64,000 bases of DNA. Source: JBAZTO01 sp041661865. GTDB taxonomy: Bacteria; Planctomycetota; Phycisphaerae; SM23-33. Location of the stretch: NCBI GenBank assembly GCA_041661865.1, contig JBAZTO010000015.1, forward strand, positions 3,645 to 67,644, written 5' to 3'. Below are positions 35,935-43,615 of this stretch, piece by piece; within the stretch, counting starts at the first letter, position 1, and each line of letters begins with the position of its first letter. Position numbers and translations under genes: made by a program. Below the pieces are notes generated by a model. That model was not told where the DNA came from and ran no database searches. It saw nothing but the letters and a program-made list of their open reading frames with translations.

Positions 35935-36708
35935 CTAGCGCCCGTCCTTGAGCCGCGTACCAAGGTATTCGTCCAGCTCAGGAATGGCGTGTACGGCCTT
36001 CATCATGGTTTCGACGTCGTAAGACACCCGGACGAACCGCACGGCTTCGGGTTCGACCAGCACATAGCAGGCACGGCTGTCGCGGTCGCGCGGCTGGCCG
36101 ACCGAACCGACGTTGATCAGCGCCTTGCGGCGGGGATCGACTTCGTGGACCCCTTCCAGCTCGTCGGGGCTGTAGAAGTCCGGCGTCTGCGTGAAAACGC
36201 CCGGCACGTGCGTGTGCCCGACGAAGCAGAGGTGGCCGAACCGCTCGAAGATGCCCTGGACCTTGGCTGGACTGTTGTAGATGTCGTCGGGAAAAACGTA
36301 CTCGTTGACCGGGCGGCGGGGGCTGCCGTGGAGGAACACCAGTTCGCCCATGCCGTAGGGCGCCCCGTCCATAGTGTGCTTGATGGGCATCTTGCCCAGA
36401 AAGTCCCAGCGGGCGGCCCGCTTGGCTGGATCGGGCTCGTCCTCCAGTTGCTGGCGTGTCCAGAAGCAGGCCGTCTCAGCCCCGGTGTTGAACTTCACCG
36501 GCTCGAACAGCACCGCGTAGTCGTGGTTGCCCATCAGCGTCACCGAGGCGTTGGCCATCACCAGGTCCAGGCAGCCGCAGGGATCGGGCCCGTAGCCAAT
36601 CACGTCGCCCAGGCAGATGATCTGCTTGACGCCACGATTGGCTATGTCGGCCAACACCGCCTGGAGGGCCAGGGTGTTGGAATGAATGTCGCTGATGACC
36701 GCCAACAT
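35935..36708 (-). CDS. Calcineurin-like metallophosphoesterase (YfcE/MJ0936 type)
   Basis: A 257-residue phosphoesterase. All metal-site motifs are visible: MLAVISDIHSN (DxH), ICLGDVIGYGPDP (GD), MGNHD and FVGHTHVPG (GHxH). The fold is the UPF0025/YfcE-like group that hydrolyses phosphodiesters, substrate unknown. I chose ATG 36708 because AAGGGA is seven bases upstream; ATG 36714 is too close to it. It probably forms an operon with yidC. Confidence 0.92.
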   Translation of the reverse strand: MLAVISDIHSNTLALQAVLADIANRGVKQIICLGDVIGYGPDPCGCLDLVMANASVTLMGNHDYAVLFEPVKFNTGAETACFWTRQQLEDEPDPAKRAARWDFLGKMPIKHTMDGAPYGMGELVFLHGSPRRPVNEYVFPDDIYNSPAKVQGIFERFGHLCFVGHTHVPGVFTQTPDFYSPDELEGVHEVDPRRKALINVGSVGQPRDRDSRACYVLVEPEAVRFVRVSYDVETMMKAVHAIPELDEYLGTRLKDGR

Positions 36709-36837
36709 CGTCATTTCCCTTATAACGAACCGCTTATGCTAGCGGCGAAGTGCGGTCAAAGTCAAATGGGTTTAACTTCCCATTCACGGGGGGTGTACGC
36801 AGATTTTCCAGCCATCCAGGAAGCACGGCAACGACTA

Positions 36838-36960
36838 TCACAGAGAACACGGAGGCCACAGAGAACGTCAACAAGAGTTGGCAGGCACAATAGTGTGCGA
36901 GAGCCTTATTTCACCATGCGGTTCTCCGTGGCCTCTGTGATCTTTGTGCTCTTTGTGATA
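36838..36960. repeat. CACAGAGNN inverted-repeat element, copy 1
   Basis: The left arm (36838-36868) reads CACAGAGAA, CACGGAGGC, CACAGAGAA; the right arm (36920-36960) carries the complements of CACAAAGAG, CACAAAGAT, CACAGAGGC, CACGGAGAA. Both arms have a strict nine-base period and together form a long imperfect hairpin ending 10 bases before the tsaB start codon. The rest of the 36709-36970 spacer shows nothing else. Confidence 0.85.
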
Positions 36961-36970
36961 TTAAGAACGA

Positions 36971-37687
36971 ATGGACACGGTCTCCATTGCCATTGAAACA
37001 TCCTGCCGCGCCGGTGGATTGGCCCTGGGCTGCGGCGAGGCGGTCACGGCGACCATTGAATTCGACGCCTCGGCCCGCCACGCCACGCACCTGGTGACGC
37101 AGCTGAAGGAACTGCTGGACAAGGCGGGGCTTTCCCCCGCCGACCTGAGCGAATTGTACATCTCAGCCGGGCCGGGCAGCTTCACGGGCCTGCGGGTGGG
37201 CATCACCGTCGCCCGCACAATGGCCCAGGCCCTGCCGCGGGTTCGATGCGTGGCGGTCCCCACCCCCCAGGCCGTCGCGGAAAATGCCCGCTGCCTGTCC
37301 TGGGAGCACCTGGCCGTGGTGCTCGACGCCCGCGAAGGCCAGGTCCATGCCAGCCTGTTCGAGCGAAATGGCCAGCAGATCGTTTCCTCCTCCGTGCCGC
37401 CGCGGCTGTATCGCCCCGAGGAATTCCTCTCGGCCGCCCCGCGACCGCTGCTGCTGATTGGCGAAGGCCTGGGTTACCACGAGCCGTTTGCTTCCGCCCT
37501 TCGGCCGGCGGGGCCGGGCGCCGAGCGCGCGCCGCTGCCGCCGGAGGTCACGCTCGCGCCGGCCGAGTTGAACCTGCCCGGCGCCCGCGGCGTCTGGGCC
37601 GTCGGAAGGCGCATGGCCGCAGCCGGACAATTTGTCCCCTGGGCCCAACTGCTGCCGGTCTACGTTCGCAATCCCTTCGGAACCTGA
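36971..37687 (+). CDS. tsaB: tRNA threonylcarbamoyladenosine biosynthesis protein TsaB
   Basis: A 238-residue protein of the ASKHA fold. SIAIETSCRAGGLALGCGEA, then RHATHLVTQLKELLDKAG and YISAGPGSFTGLRVGITVAR match TsaB. It pairs with TsaD to make t6A37 in ANN-decoding tRNAs. ATG 36971 has no clear ribosome site, and the CACAGAGNN repeat ends just before it, so initiation may be affected by that hairpin. No tsaD or tsaE lies nearby. Confidence 0.92.
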   Translation: MDTVSIAIETSCRAGGLALGCGEAVTATIEFDASARHATHLVTQLKELLDKAGLSPADLSELYISAGPGSFTGLRVGITVARTMAQALPRVRCVAVPTPQAVAENARCLSWEHLAVVLDAREGQVHASLFERNGQQIVSSSVPPRLYRPEEFLSAAPRPLLLIGEGLGYHEPFASALRPAGPGAERAPLPPEVTLAPAELNLPGARGVWAVGRRMAAAGQFVPWAQLLPVYVRNPFGT

Positions 37688-37713
37688 CGGTCGGGCCTGG
37701 CCTCATTGCCTAC

Positions 37714-37837
37714 TGCTCTGTCGCTCGTCAAACGATGGATTAGGTGCCACTGCTGCGGTGTTTGCAGCAGTGTCGACGCCATGCACGGCTGCACACGACG
37801 CAGCCGTGGCACCAATCGCTTCATCTGCGACAGAGCA
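37714..37837. repeat. Twin-hairpin element, copy A
   Basis: The core 37743-37813 (71 bp) starts GGTGCCAC and ends GTGGCACC. It holds hairpin ACTGCTGC/GCAGCAGT with loop GGTGTTT and hairpin CACGGCTGC/GCAGCCGTG with loop ACACGAC. An outer inverted repeat TGCTCTGTCGC (37714-37724) / GCGACAGAGCA (37827-37837) encloses it. Copy B beyond the next gene is its inverted near-identical partner. Confidence 0.85.
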
Positions 37838-37899
37838 CCAGGCGATTTCATCGCAAAGAAGTCTCCCGCCGCCGAACCCCGGCCGGTATAATCGGTGGT

Positions 37900-38868
37900 A
37901 TGACTACATTTCGTGTTCTTGCAGTATCGGTCTGTCTTGCGGGTTTGGCGGGATGTCAGTTGGCTCAGGGTAACGCGCCACAGGGGACGCCAATGGCCAC
38001 GGCCGTCAAACGAGCGCCGTGGACCACCGGATCGTGCCTGGCCAGCCAGCACTATGTCGTCTACTGCACGACGAATAACCGGGCTCTGGAGACCTTCCTG
38101 CCCGGCTTCATGGAGGCAGCCTACGACAACTATCTGGCGCTGACCTGCTTGTCCGAGCGGCGGCTGAAGGAACCGTTGCCCATCTACCTGATGGGGACGC
38201 GGGCGGAGTGGGCCTCGCTGACTACCTCCGTCGTGGGCGCCAACGCCAAGACCTACCTTGCCCTCCAGGCCGGCGGGTACTGCTACCAGGGCGTCTGCGT
38301 TTTCTGGGACATCGGCAACCTGCCCACCTTCACGGTGGCCTCACACGAGGGGTTCCACCAGTTCCTCCACCATCGCCTCGCCGACCGTCTGCCCATGTGG
38401 CTGGAGGAGGGCATGTGTACGGTGGCTGAAGGCTACGACTTGTCCGAGGACCACGTCACCTTCACCGCCGATCGCAACGTGCTTCGCTTCTCGGATCTGC
38501 GAAACGCGATCGTGGCGGGCAAGTGGATACCCTTGGGCAAGCTCCTGCCGATGGACGCCGGCGATGCCGTCGTCGGCAGCAACGTCGAGGCCGTCGGGTA
38601 CTATGGCCAGTTGTGGGCCCTTCAGCAGTTCATCCGCTCCCGGCCGGACTACAAGGCGGGGCTGACCCGGCTGCTGGCCGACGCGGAAAAAGGAAAGCTC
38701 AACACCGCGATGGGCATGACCGCGCCGCAACTGGCCCAGCTTCGCAGCAACGGCAAGGCCTACAACCAGACCGTCTCGCCCGTGCTATTCCGACAGTACA
38801 TCTGTTCAGACCTGGCCGGTTTTGAACGCGACTACTTCGCCTACGCCAAGAAGATCGCCCGGCTCTGA
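37900..38868 (+). CDS. Lipoprotein metallopeptidase-like protein (HExxH)
   Basis: A 322-residue protein. The signal ends in lipobox LAGC (Cys19). VASHEGFHQFLHHRLADRLP contains the zinc motif HEGFH (His149, Glu150, His153), followed by MWLEEGM, whose glutamate is the likely third zinc ligand, as in gluzincins of the DUF1570 type. It could cut peptides in the envelope; no substrate is known. I chose ATG 37900 because it begins the signal peptide. Two inverted twin-hairpin repeats lie on its two sides. DUF1570 membership is inferred from the HExxH-to-WLxEG spacing. Confidence 0.82.
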   Translation: MTTFRVLAVSVCLAGLAGCQLAQGNAPQGTPMATAVKRAPWTTGSCLASQHYVVYCTTNNRALETFLPGFMEAAYDNYLALTCLSERRLKEPLPIYLMGTRAEWASLTTSVVGANAKTYLALQAGGYCYQGVCVFWDIGNLPTFTVASHEGFHQFLHHRLADRLPMWLEEGMCTVAEGYDLSEDHVTFTADRNVLRFSDLRNAIVAGKWIPLGKLLPMDAGDAVVGSNVEAVGYYGQLWALQQFIRSRPDYKAGLTRLLADAEKGKLNTAMGMTAPQLAQLRSNGKAYNQTVSPVLFRQYICSDLAGFERDYFAYAKKIARL

Positions 38869-38892
38869 TGCTCTGCCACATCTGATCTGATA

Positions 38893-38963
38893 GGTGCCAC
38901 GGCTGCGTCGTGTGCAGCCGTGCATAGCGTCGACACTGCTGCAAACACCGCAGCAGTGGCACC
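38893..38963. repeat. Twin-hairpin element, copy B (inverted relative to copy A)
   Basis: GGTGCCAC, stem GGCTGC, loop GTCGTGT, stem GCAGCC, spacer, stem TGCTGC, loop AAACACC, stem GCAGCA, GTGGCACC. Its reverse complement differs from copy A at one of 71 bases. It starts 24 bases after the peptidase stop codon. Confidence 0.88.
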
Positions 38964-38973
38964 CGGAAATTTG

Positions 38974-39016
38974 CACGGGCGGGACGCCCGTGATACTCAT
39001 GGGCAAGATGCCCATG
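38974..39016. repeat. REP-type double palindrome
   Basis: CACGGGCG-GGA-CGCCCGTG (38974-38992) and CATGGGCA-AGA-TGCCCATG (38998-39016): two eight-base stems with three-base loops, five bases apart. A different family from the neighbouring twin-hairpin element. Confidence 0.85.
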
Positions 39017-39035
39017 CTACGTTCTGAGACAGTTT

Positions 39036-39215
39036 CTAGGGGCGCATGGCCCACCAGGTGACGGCAGCGCCGAAGACAGCCCAGCCGATCATCGAGGCTG
39101 CCAGGTGCGCCCGTCCTGTACACACGCCGGACGAGCAGATCCTCGCCCGCCCAGCCAGCAATCCGACCGCGGCGCCGGCCGCCGCGCCGGCCAGGAGTTT
39201 CAGGACTATTTCCAT
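39036..39215 (-). CDS. Small two-helix membrane protein with CSSGVC motif
   Basis: A 59-residue protein. The first helix is glycine/alanine-rich (LKLLAGAAAGAAVGLLAG), a loop RARICSSGVCTGRAH follows, then a second helix SMIGWAVFGAAVTWWAM. The GxxxG-rich helix and the CxxxC loop resemble the DUF6132-like small membrane proteins; this is from memory of the pattern only. AGAGGTG seven bases before ATG 39215 supports translation. Function unknown; the cysteine pair could bind metal or be redox-active. Confidence 0.7.
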   Translation of the reverse strand: MEIVLKLLAGAAAGAAVGLLAGRARICSSGVCTGRAHLAASMIGWAVFGAAVTWWAMRP

Positions 39216-39343
39216 CGATCTGCACCTCTGCTCATACTACGTCGCGTATCGCGGGTTACCTTTAGAGAACTGCTAAAGTTGCTCCCGCCTGATTACCGAC
39301 GCTTGTGATAGGCGCTTAAAGAAGCGCCCCAGGCAGGTGTCCT

Positions 39344-39442
39344 ATGATAAAAGCCCTTCCCTATATCGTCGGCTTGGCGGAGATGCTGGTGCTGGCCGCC
39401 GGCGCCGGAATGCTGATCCTCGCCGCCTGCACAATTCTCTAG
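39344..39442 (+). CDS. Possible 32-residue membrane protein
   Basis: ATG 39344 to TAG 39442 encodes one hydrophobic helix (VGLAEMLVLAAGAGMLILAA) with a short basic start, MIKALP. AGGTG lies four bases upstream. A GGCGCTT-AAAG-AAGCGCC hairpin (39311-39328) precedes it. The composition is that of a real single-pass peptide, but short hydrophobic frames arise by chance and there is no second line of evidence. Confidence 0.4.
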   Translation: MIKALPYIVGLAEMLVLAAGAGMLILAACTIL

Positions 39443-39509
39443 CGAATCTCGAATCGCCCGTTGTGTCGGCGGATCGCCCGAGCATCAGAGGTGCGACTCT
39501 TCCCCGCCC

Positions 39510-40250
39510 TTATTCCCCGTATCCATCCACGATGGCCGGCAATTCGGCGATGCTCTTGACGGTGTGGCGAGGCCTGATCGAGGAATGGGCGTGCAGTCCG
39601 CGGGGATCCTTCAGGACCGAAATCATGCCGACGCCATTGGCCCCGGCGATGTCGGCCTTGGGGGAATCGCCCACGAAAAGCGCCTCGCAGGCCCGCAGGC
39701 CGGTGCGTTCCAGGGCGGCTCGGAAGATGCCTGGGTGAGGCTTGCGGTAGAACACGTCGCAGGAATAGACACGCACCGGGAAGAACTCCAGCAACCCCGC
39801 CTGCCTGAGATGGCGATCCAGCACCACGGCGGGGATGAAAGTATTGGAAACAAGGGCCAGGGTCAACCCGTGATCCTGGAGATGCTTAAGGGATTGTATC
39901 AAAACGGGTTCCATCGTCGCGCAACGGCTGAGCGGCTCATACCACAGCCAGGCCAGCTCGTTGAGCTGTTCGGTGGAGAGATTGTGCCCCATGTCGCTGC
40001 CCAGGCGCCCGATCAGTTCCAGCGAGCTGAATTCCTTGCGGGTGATGTGGCTCTTGAAATAGCTCCAGCGGACGGCCCACAGTTGGCGGCGGTGGAACTT
40101 GGCAAAGGGCGGCAGGGGCTGATGGAGCGACAAGAGGTACTGGTAGGCCAGTCGCGCGCCGGCCTCAAAGAGGCTTACCACGTCCACGTGCCCGAAATCC
40201 AGAAGCGTGTCGCCCAGGTCGAACAGTATGCCCTTGATCCGCTCAGCCAT
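39510..40250 (-). CDS. HAD-superfamily hydrolase
   Basis: A 246-residue enzyme of HAD subfamily IA. Motif I is GILFDLGDTLLDFG, motif II LALVSNTFIP (Ser/Thr), motif III with RKPHPGIFRAALERTG (Lys), and motif IV EALFVGDSPKADIAGANGVG. The cap is helical and of C1 type. It hydrolyses a phosphate ester; the substrate is unknown. ATG 40250 matches the family start. A promoter and an intrinsic terminator lie upstream on the same strand, so expression may depend on read-through. Confidence 0.92.
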   Translation of the reverse strand: MAERIKGILFDLGDTLLDFGHVDVVSLFEAGARLAYQYLLSLHQPLPPFAKFHRRQLWAVRWSYFKSHITRKEFSSLELIGRLGSDMGHNLSTEQLNELAWLWYEPLSRCATMEPVLIQSLKHLQDHGLTLALVSNTFIPAVVLDRHLRQAGLLEFFPVRVYSCDVFYRKPHPGIFRAALERTGLRACEALFVGDSPKADIAGANGVGMISVLKDPRGLHAHSSIRPRHTVKSIAELPAIVDGYGE

Positions 40251-40367
40251 TTTCGATATCCGTCATTTAGCTCGATAGAAAGGCTATACGTGTCGGGGTC
40301 GGTTTGCAAGAAGGCGGTTTTCTCCGAGCTCCAAGCGTTGCGGTTGGGGCAGATGGGGCGTTGCGGC

Positions 40368-40409
40368 AAAAAAAACCTCCGAACCGCGCTCAGAGGGCGG
40401 ATCGGAGGT
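40368..40409 (-). terminator. Intrinsic terminator
   Basis: On the minus strand, ACCTCCGA-x-CCGC pairs with GCGG-x-TCGGAGGT around a nine-base loop, followed by eight T. No coding gene lies directly upstream of it on this strand. Confidence 0.88.
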
Positions 40410-40474
40410 CGCCACGGCTGGGAATCAGCCGATATCCAAAACCATCACCCTCGGGCGGGAGTGGCCTCAAATCT
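40368..40474 (-). ncRNA. Candidate small RNA or attenuator leader
   Basis: A consensus promoter (40509-40481) and an intrinsic terminator (40409-40368) bound about 107 nt with no open reading frame. The predicted RNA starts near 40474 and folds a CGGCTGATTCCCAGCCG hairpin (40432-40416) and a CCACTCCC/GGGTGATGG stem before the terminator. It is either an independent small RNA or the attenuated leader of the HAD gene, whose start is 118 bases past the terminator. It does not match 4.5S, 6S or tmRNA features that I know. Confidence 0.55.
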
Positions 40475-40480
40475 CCAAGC

Positions 40481-40509
40481 ACTATAGTATCCCCGCAGGC
40501 CCCTGTCAA
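40481..40509 (-). promoter_or_regulatory. Consensus sigma-70 promoter
   Basis: Read on the minus strand: TTGACA (40509-40504), exactly 17 bases, TATAGT (40486-40481). The -35 is perfect and the -10 has five of six consensus bases. This is the best promoter match I see in the window. Confidence 0.75.
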
Positions 40510-41057
40510 CGAACCGACCGGACATTTCAGAGGATCATTTAGCATAACACTTTGAAAATAATGGGGTTAAAAAATATAACATTCCGTCATTCCTCCATTT
40601 GTTGGCCGTAGGGCTCTGGGGGTGGCCCTGGCGGCTGGGCCGGTGGCCACAATCACAGAGGTCATTGAAGCTACAGGGATTACGGATGGAGGCCTTGCGG
40701 TGCCCGGGTATCACCTTTTTCGTCCCATGTCCCCTGTGCTGCGGAGCCTCAGGCCCCCCGCGGCTGGAGGGGTCGGTGCCGTGGCTGCGGGGTTTGCGAC
40801 TCGGCGAAAGTGGATCGCCACAGATTCCTTCCAAAACATCTCTCACGCTACTTCAGGCCAGCCTATGCCTGGTCGATCCACGATTATATACCTAGGCAAA
40901 ATTGGCCATTGATGATAGAATTTACTAATAGAGTAGTCAGGCTTTCGGCTCATTAGGACGTGCGAGTAAATGCGAGGAGTTGTTGCTTCTGCGAGGTTGC
41001 TTGCCGCGCAGTGTTTCAAACTCGACATGAGGGTGTCGAGTCAGGAGGAGATCGAAA
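40510..41057. other. Non-coding stretch before the second PEP-CTERM gene
   Basis: AT-rich from 40540 to 40600 and again from 40880 to 40980, with a GC-rich middle. Open frames in the middle have no ribosome site or domain. AGGAGGAG lies about ten bases before ATG 41058. I see no gene. Confidence 0.5.
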
Positions 41058-41771
41058 ATGTTCAGTCCGCACCGCCCCTGTTTCGGGGTACGTCTTTTTT
41101 GTTTACTCCTTATGATAACGAGTGTTGTGTCATTTGCGCCCGCTGGAATGATCCAGTACGCCACCCCGACTGGCGCCACCAGCAGCGATCTGCCCGTCTC
41201 GGCCACGGCCAGCTTCACCACGGGAACGGACATGCTGACGGTGGTCCTGAGCAACCTGTCGGCTGATCCGCGTTCGGTGGGCCAGAATCTCAGCGGGTTG
41301 AGCTTTGCTCTCAGCACGGGACAGTCGGCGGGGGTGCTGCTTTCCAGCTCAGCCACGGAACGGACAGTATTCAGTGGGGGAAGCTATAGCGACACAAGCG
41401 GGGACGTAAGCACCGGCTGGGAGTTGAAGACGGCCGGCTCGCTGCTGCAATTGACCTTGCTGGGTACGCCGGAGGCCCCCGACCACACGATCCTCGGCCC
41501 AGCCGACCCGATTTCGGGGTACTACGACAACGCCAACTCCTCGATCGCCAAGAACAACGGGCCGCACAATCCGTTCATCAACCAGTCCGCGACGTTCGTG
41601 CTGAGCATCCCAGGCCTGACGGATAGCTCCAGCGTCACCGGCGTGGTCTTTTCGTTCAACACCGCCGCGGGCTACGATGTCATCGGCGTTCCCGAACCGG
41701 CGACGATGGCCCTGCTGGCGACGGCCGGCGCGGTCTTTGTTTCGCGCCGTGGCCGGGTGCGAAGAGGATAG
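41058..41771 (+). CDS. PEP-CTERM sorting-domain protein
   Basis: A 237-residue exported protein. Signal peptide RLFCLLLMITSVVSFAPAG; beta-rich middle with many S, T and G; C-terminal signal VPEPATMALLATAGAVFVSR followed by RGRVRRG. An exosortase would cut near VPEP. AGGAGGAG upstream of ATG 41058 is a strong ribosome site. No similarity to the first PEP-CTERM protein is visible outside the tail. Confidence 0.9.
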   Translation: MFSPHRPCFGVRLFCLLLMITSVVSFAPAGMIQYATPTGATSSDLPVSATASFTTGTDMLTVVLSNLSADPRSVGQNLSGLSFALSTGQSAGVLLSSSATERTVFSGGSYSDTSGDVSTGWELKTAGSLLQLTLLGTPEAPDHTILGPADPISGYYDNANSSIAKNNGPHNPFINQSATFVLSIPGLTDSSSVTGVVFSFNTAAGYDVIGVPEPATMALLATAGAVFVSRRGRVRRG

Positions 41772-41801
41772 GCAGCGTCTCTAATTCTCGACTTCGAGCC
41801 A

Positions 41802-41884
41802 GGTGGCATACCCAGGCGACGCAACGCCGAGCTTTGGGATGCTCATCTTCACCCCCAAGCGCACAACGCTTGAGGGACGGCACC
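41802..41884. repeat. Twin-hairpin element, decayed copy D
   Basis: Begins GGTGGCAT and ends ACGGCACC. The second hairpin CCCCCAAGC-GCACAAC-GCTTGAGGG keeps the stem type and loop of copy C. The first hairpin (GCATACCCAGGC / GCTTTGGGATGC) is bulged and has a longer loop. It lies in the 286-base spacer upstream of the sigma-factor gene. Confidence 0.6.
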
Positions 41885-42057
41885 AAATCGAACACATCTG
41901 CTTTGCAGCAGACAGTCTTCCATCAAGCACAGACCCTCCCGCCGAGAACCTTCTTCCAGTTGTTGTTTCCACCTCCCAGAAAAATCCATGCATGGTGCAA
42001 GGTTTTGACGATAGCGCGCATCATGTAATGTAACAGCACCTGATCAGGGAGCCCTTA

Positions 42058-42588
42058 GTGAGCACGAGAACCGATGCGGAACTAGTCCAAGCGACGCTAG
42101 CTGGAGAGCGGGATTCCTACGGCGAGCTTATTGGCCGCTATGAGCGGGCTGTCTTTGCCCTCGCCGGGTCAAAGTCGATCGAATGGCACGCGATCCGGGA
42201 CATTGCCCAGGAGACGTTCATCCTGGGATACCAGAAGCTCCGGTCCCTCCGCGACCCAAGCCTATTCGGCAGTTGGATCCTGTCGATCTGCCGAAACCAG
42301 GTCGCGAAAGACATTCGCTCGCGGAAGCCCGCTCTACAGCTAAGCACAGATATGGAAGCCAGGGGTGAGGAGGATCGGAACATGCTATCAGACGAGACAC
42401 AATTAGTGCTTTCGGCCGTGATGGAACTCCCGGAGCCACAGCGGGTGGCGGTGCTGCTGCGATATTTTGGCGGGTATAGCGTGGACGAAATTGCGACACA
42501 GACGCATCAGCCGGCAGGGACGGTGGGCAGCCACCTGTCTCGTGCCAGGGAGGCGTTGCGAACACTGATGAAAGGGTGTGACGCATGA
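42058..42588 (+). CDS. ECF-type RNA polymerase sigma factor
   Basis: A 176-residue sigma-70 family protein with only regions 2 and 4. Region 2 (about 8-75) includes YGELIGRYERAVFALAGSKS, DIAQETFILGYQKL and FGSWILSICRNQVAKDIRSR. Region 4 (about 115-170) has VMELPEPQRVAVLLRYFGGY, SVDEIATQTHQPAGTVGSHL and SRAREALRTL. GGGAG six bases before GTG 42058 sets the start. The next gene overlaps by four bases and encodes its likely membrane partner. Confidence 0.95.
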   Translation: MSTRTDAELVQATLAGERDSYGELIGRYERAVFALAGSKSIEWHAIRDIAQETFILGYQKLRSLRDPSLFGSWILSICRNQVAKDIRSRKPALQLSTDMEARGEEDRNMLSDETQLVLSAVMELPEPQRVAVLLRYFGGYSVDEIATQTHQPAGTVGSHLSRAREALRTLMKGCDA

Positions 42589-43586
42589 AGACCAATGAAC
42601 CAGATGGCATCGAACGGGCGATGATCGAAGCCCGTCAAGACGTGGAACGCATTCCGTCGGTGGCTGAAAACGTCCTGGAGAGGATCACCAGCGCCGCCGC
42701 TCCCGCGGCGCGGGTTTTCATCCAGCCATCAAGATGGAGAGCGTTTGTTGGAAACAGGATCGTCAAATACGCGGCTGTCTTCGTCGTGACAGCAGCATTG
42801 GTGGCGACGGGCTGGGCTGCCGAAAAGCTCTATGAGTCCATTCAGAACACCACATGGTCCAAGCGGGGGCCGGAGATCAAGTGGTCCGTTACTCCGCCCG
42901 GTGGCAAGGAACTGGAACTTCACGGTTACGACGACGTGGAGGTCAACGGTCCCGGCGATGCAAACTTCTCACAAGCCCAGAGCGACACGGACCGTGAACA
43001 ACGAGAGTTTGAGCAAATGATCGCGGAGAAGAGATATAAGCTCATAAAGGTCGATTCGGGCGCAGAGGGCGGGCCGCAGTACTTTTACATATTTACGCCG
43101 CCCGATGGGGAGCCCTTCTGCACCGGCTTCTCTATCCCGTTGGAGCAGTTCCGATCGTGGAAAGATTACGAGAAGGCCCGGGCAAAGCAACAAGCCGAAC
43201 GTCAAGCCGCCATCCAGGAGGCGATCGCACAGGGCCGATTCAAGCTGGTGAACGTCGACGTGATCCCGGCGTACATCTGCAAGGAACAACCCAGCGGCGA
43301 GATGATCTGGGTGAACAAACCCATTACCACCCAGCCGGAAGAGGAAAAACAAGTCTATGTTCAGCCCTATCCTCTTAACCGCAAACCGGGCGAATGGACC
43401 AAGGAATACCAAATGCTCTGGAAGGACCACCTCAAGGCAGTGGCCGATGGAAAGAGGCAACCGGTTGACGTCTTTGTATCCAAGTACTGGACGTATGACG
43501 TGACGCTCGCCGACGGGAAGGTGGTGAAGTGGAGTTGCGGCGTCGGTGCCGATGAATCTAATCCGTTAGCCGGAAAGAAGAAATGA
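42585..43586 (+). CDS. Single-pass membrane protein paired with the ECF sigma factor (putative anti-sigma factor)
   Basis: A 333-residue protein starting at ATG 42585 inside the sigma stop (ATGA overlap). A cytoplasmic N-terminus of about 60 residues precedes one membrane helix (YAAVFVVTAALVATGWAAE, about 66-84). An extracytoplasmic domain follows with two similar segments: EKRYKLIKVDSGAEGGPQYF and QGRFKLVNVDVIPAYICKEQ. No zinc anti-sigma HxxxCxxC motif is visible in the N-terminus. Translational coupling and topology suggest a membrane-bound anti-sigma or sensor. Confidence 0.8.
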   Translation: MKTNEPDGIERAMIEARQDVERIPSVAENVLERITSAAAPAARVFIQPSRWRAFVGNRIVKYAAVFVVTAALVATGWAAEKLYESIQNTTWSKRGPEIKWSVTPPGGKELELHGYDDVEVNGPGDANFSQAQSDTDREQREFEQMIAEKRYKLIKVDSGAEGGPQYFYIFTPPDGEPFCTGFSIPLEQFRSWKDYEKARAKQQAERQAAIQEAIAQGRFKLVNVDVIPAYICKEQPSGEMIWVNKPITTQPEEEKQVYVQPYPLNRKPGEWTKEYQMLWKDHLKAVADGKRQPVDVFVSKYWTYDVTLADGKVVKWSCGVGADESNPLAGKKK

Positions 43587-43615
43587 CCTGGAGATGTCTG
43601 CCCCGCCGCTACTCG

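Noticed and set aside
40622..40912. Plus-strand frame of 96 codons
   Set aside because: No ribosome site or recognisable pattern; composition like the surrounding spacer.
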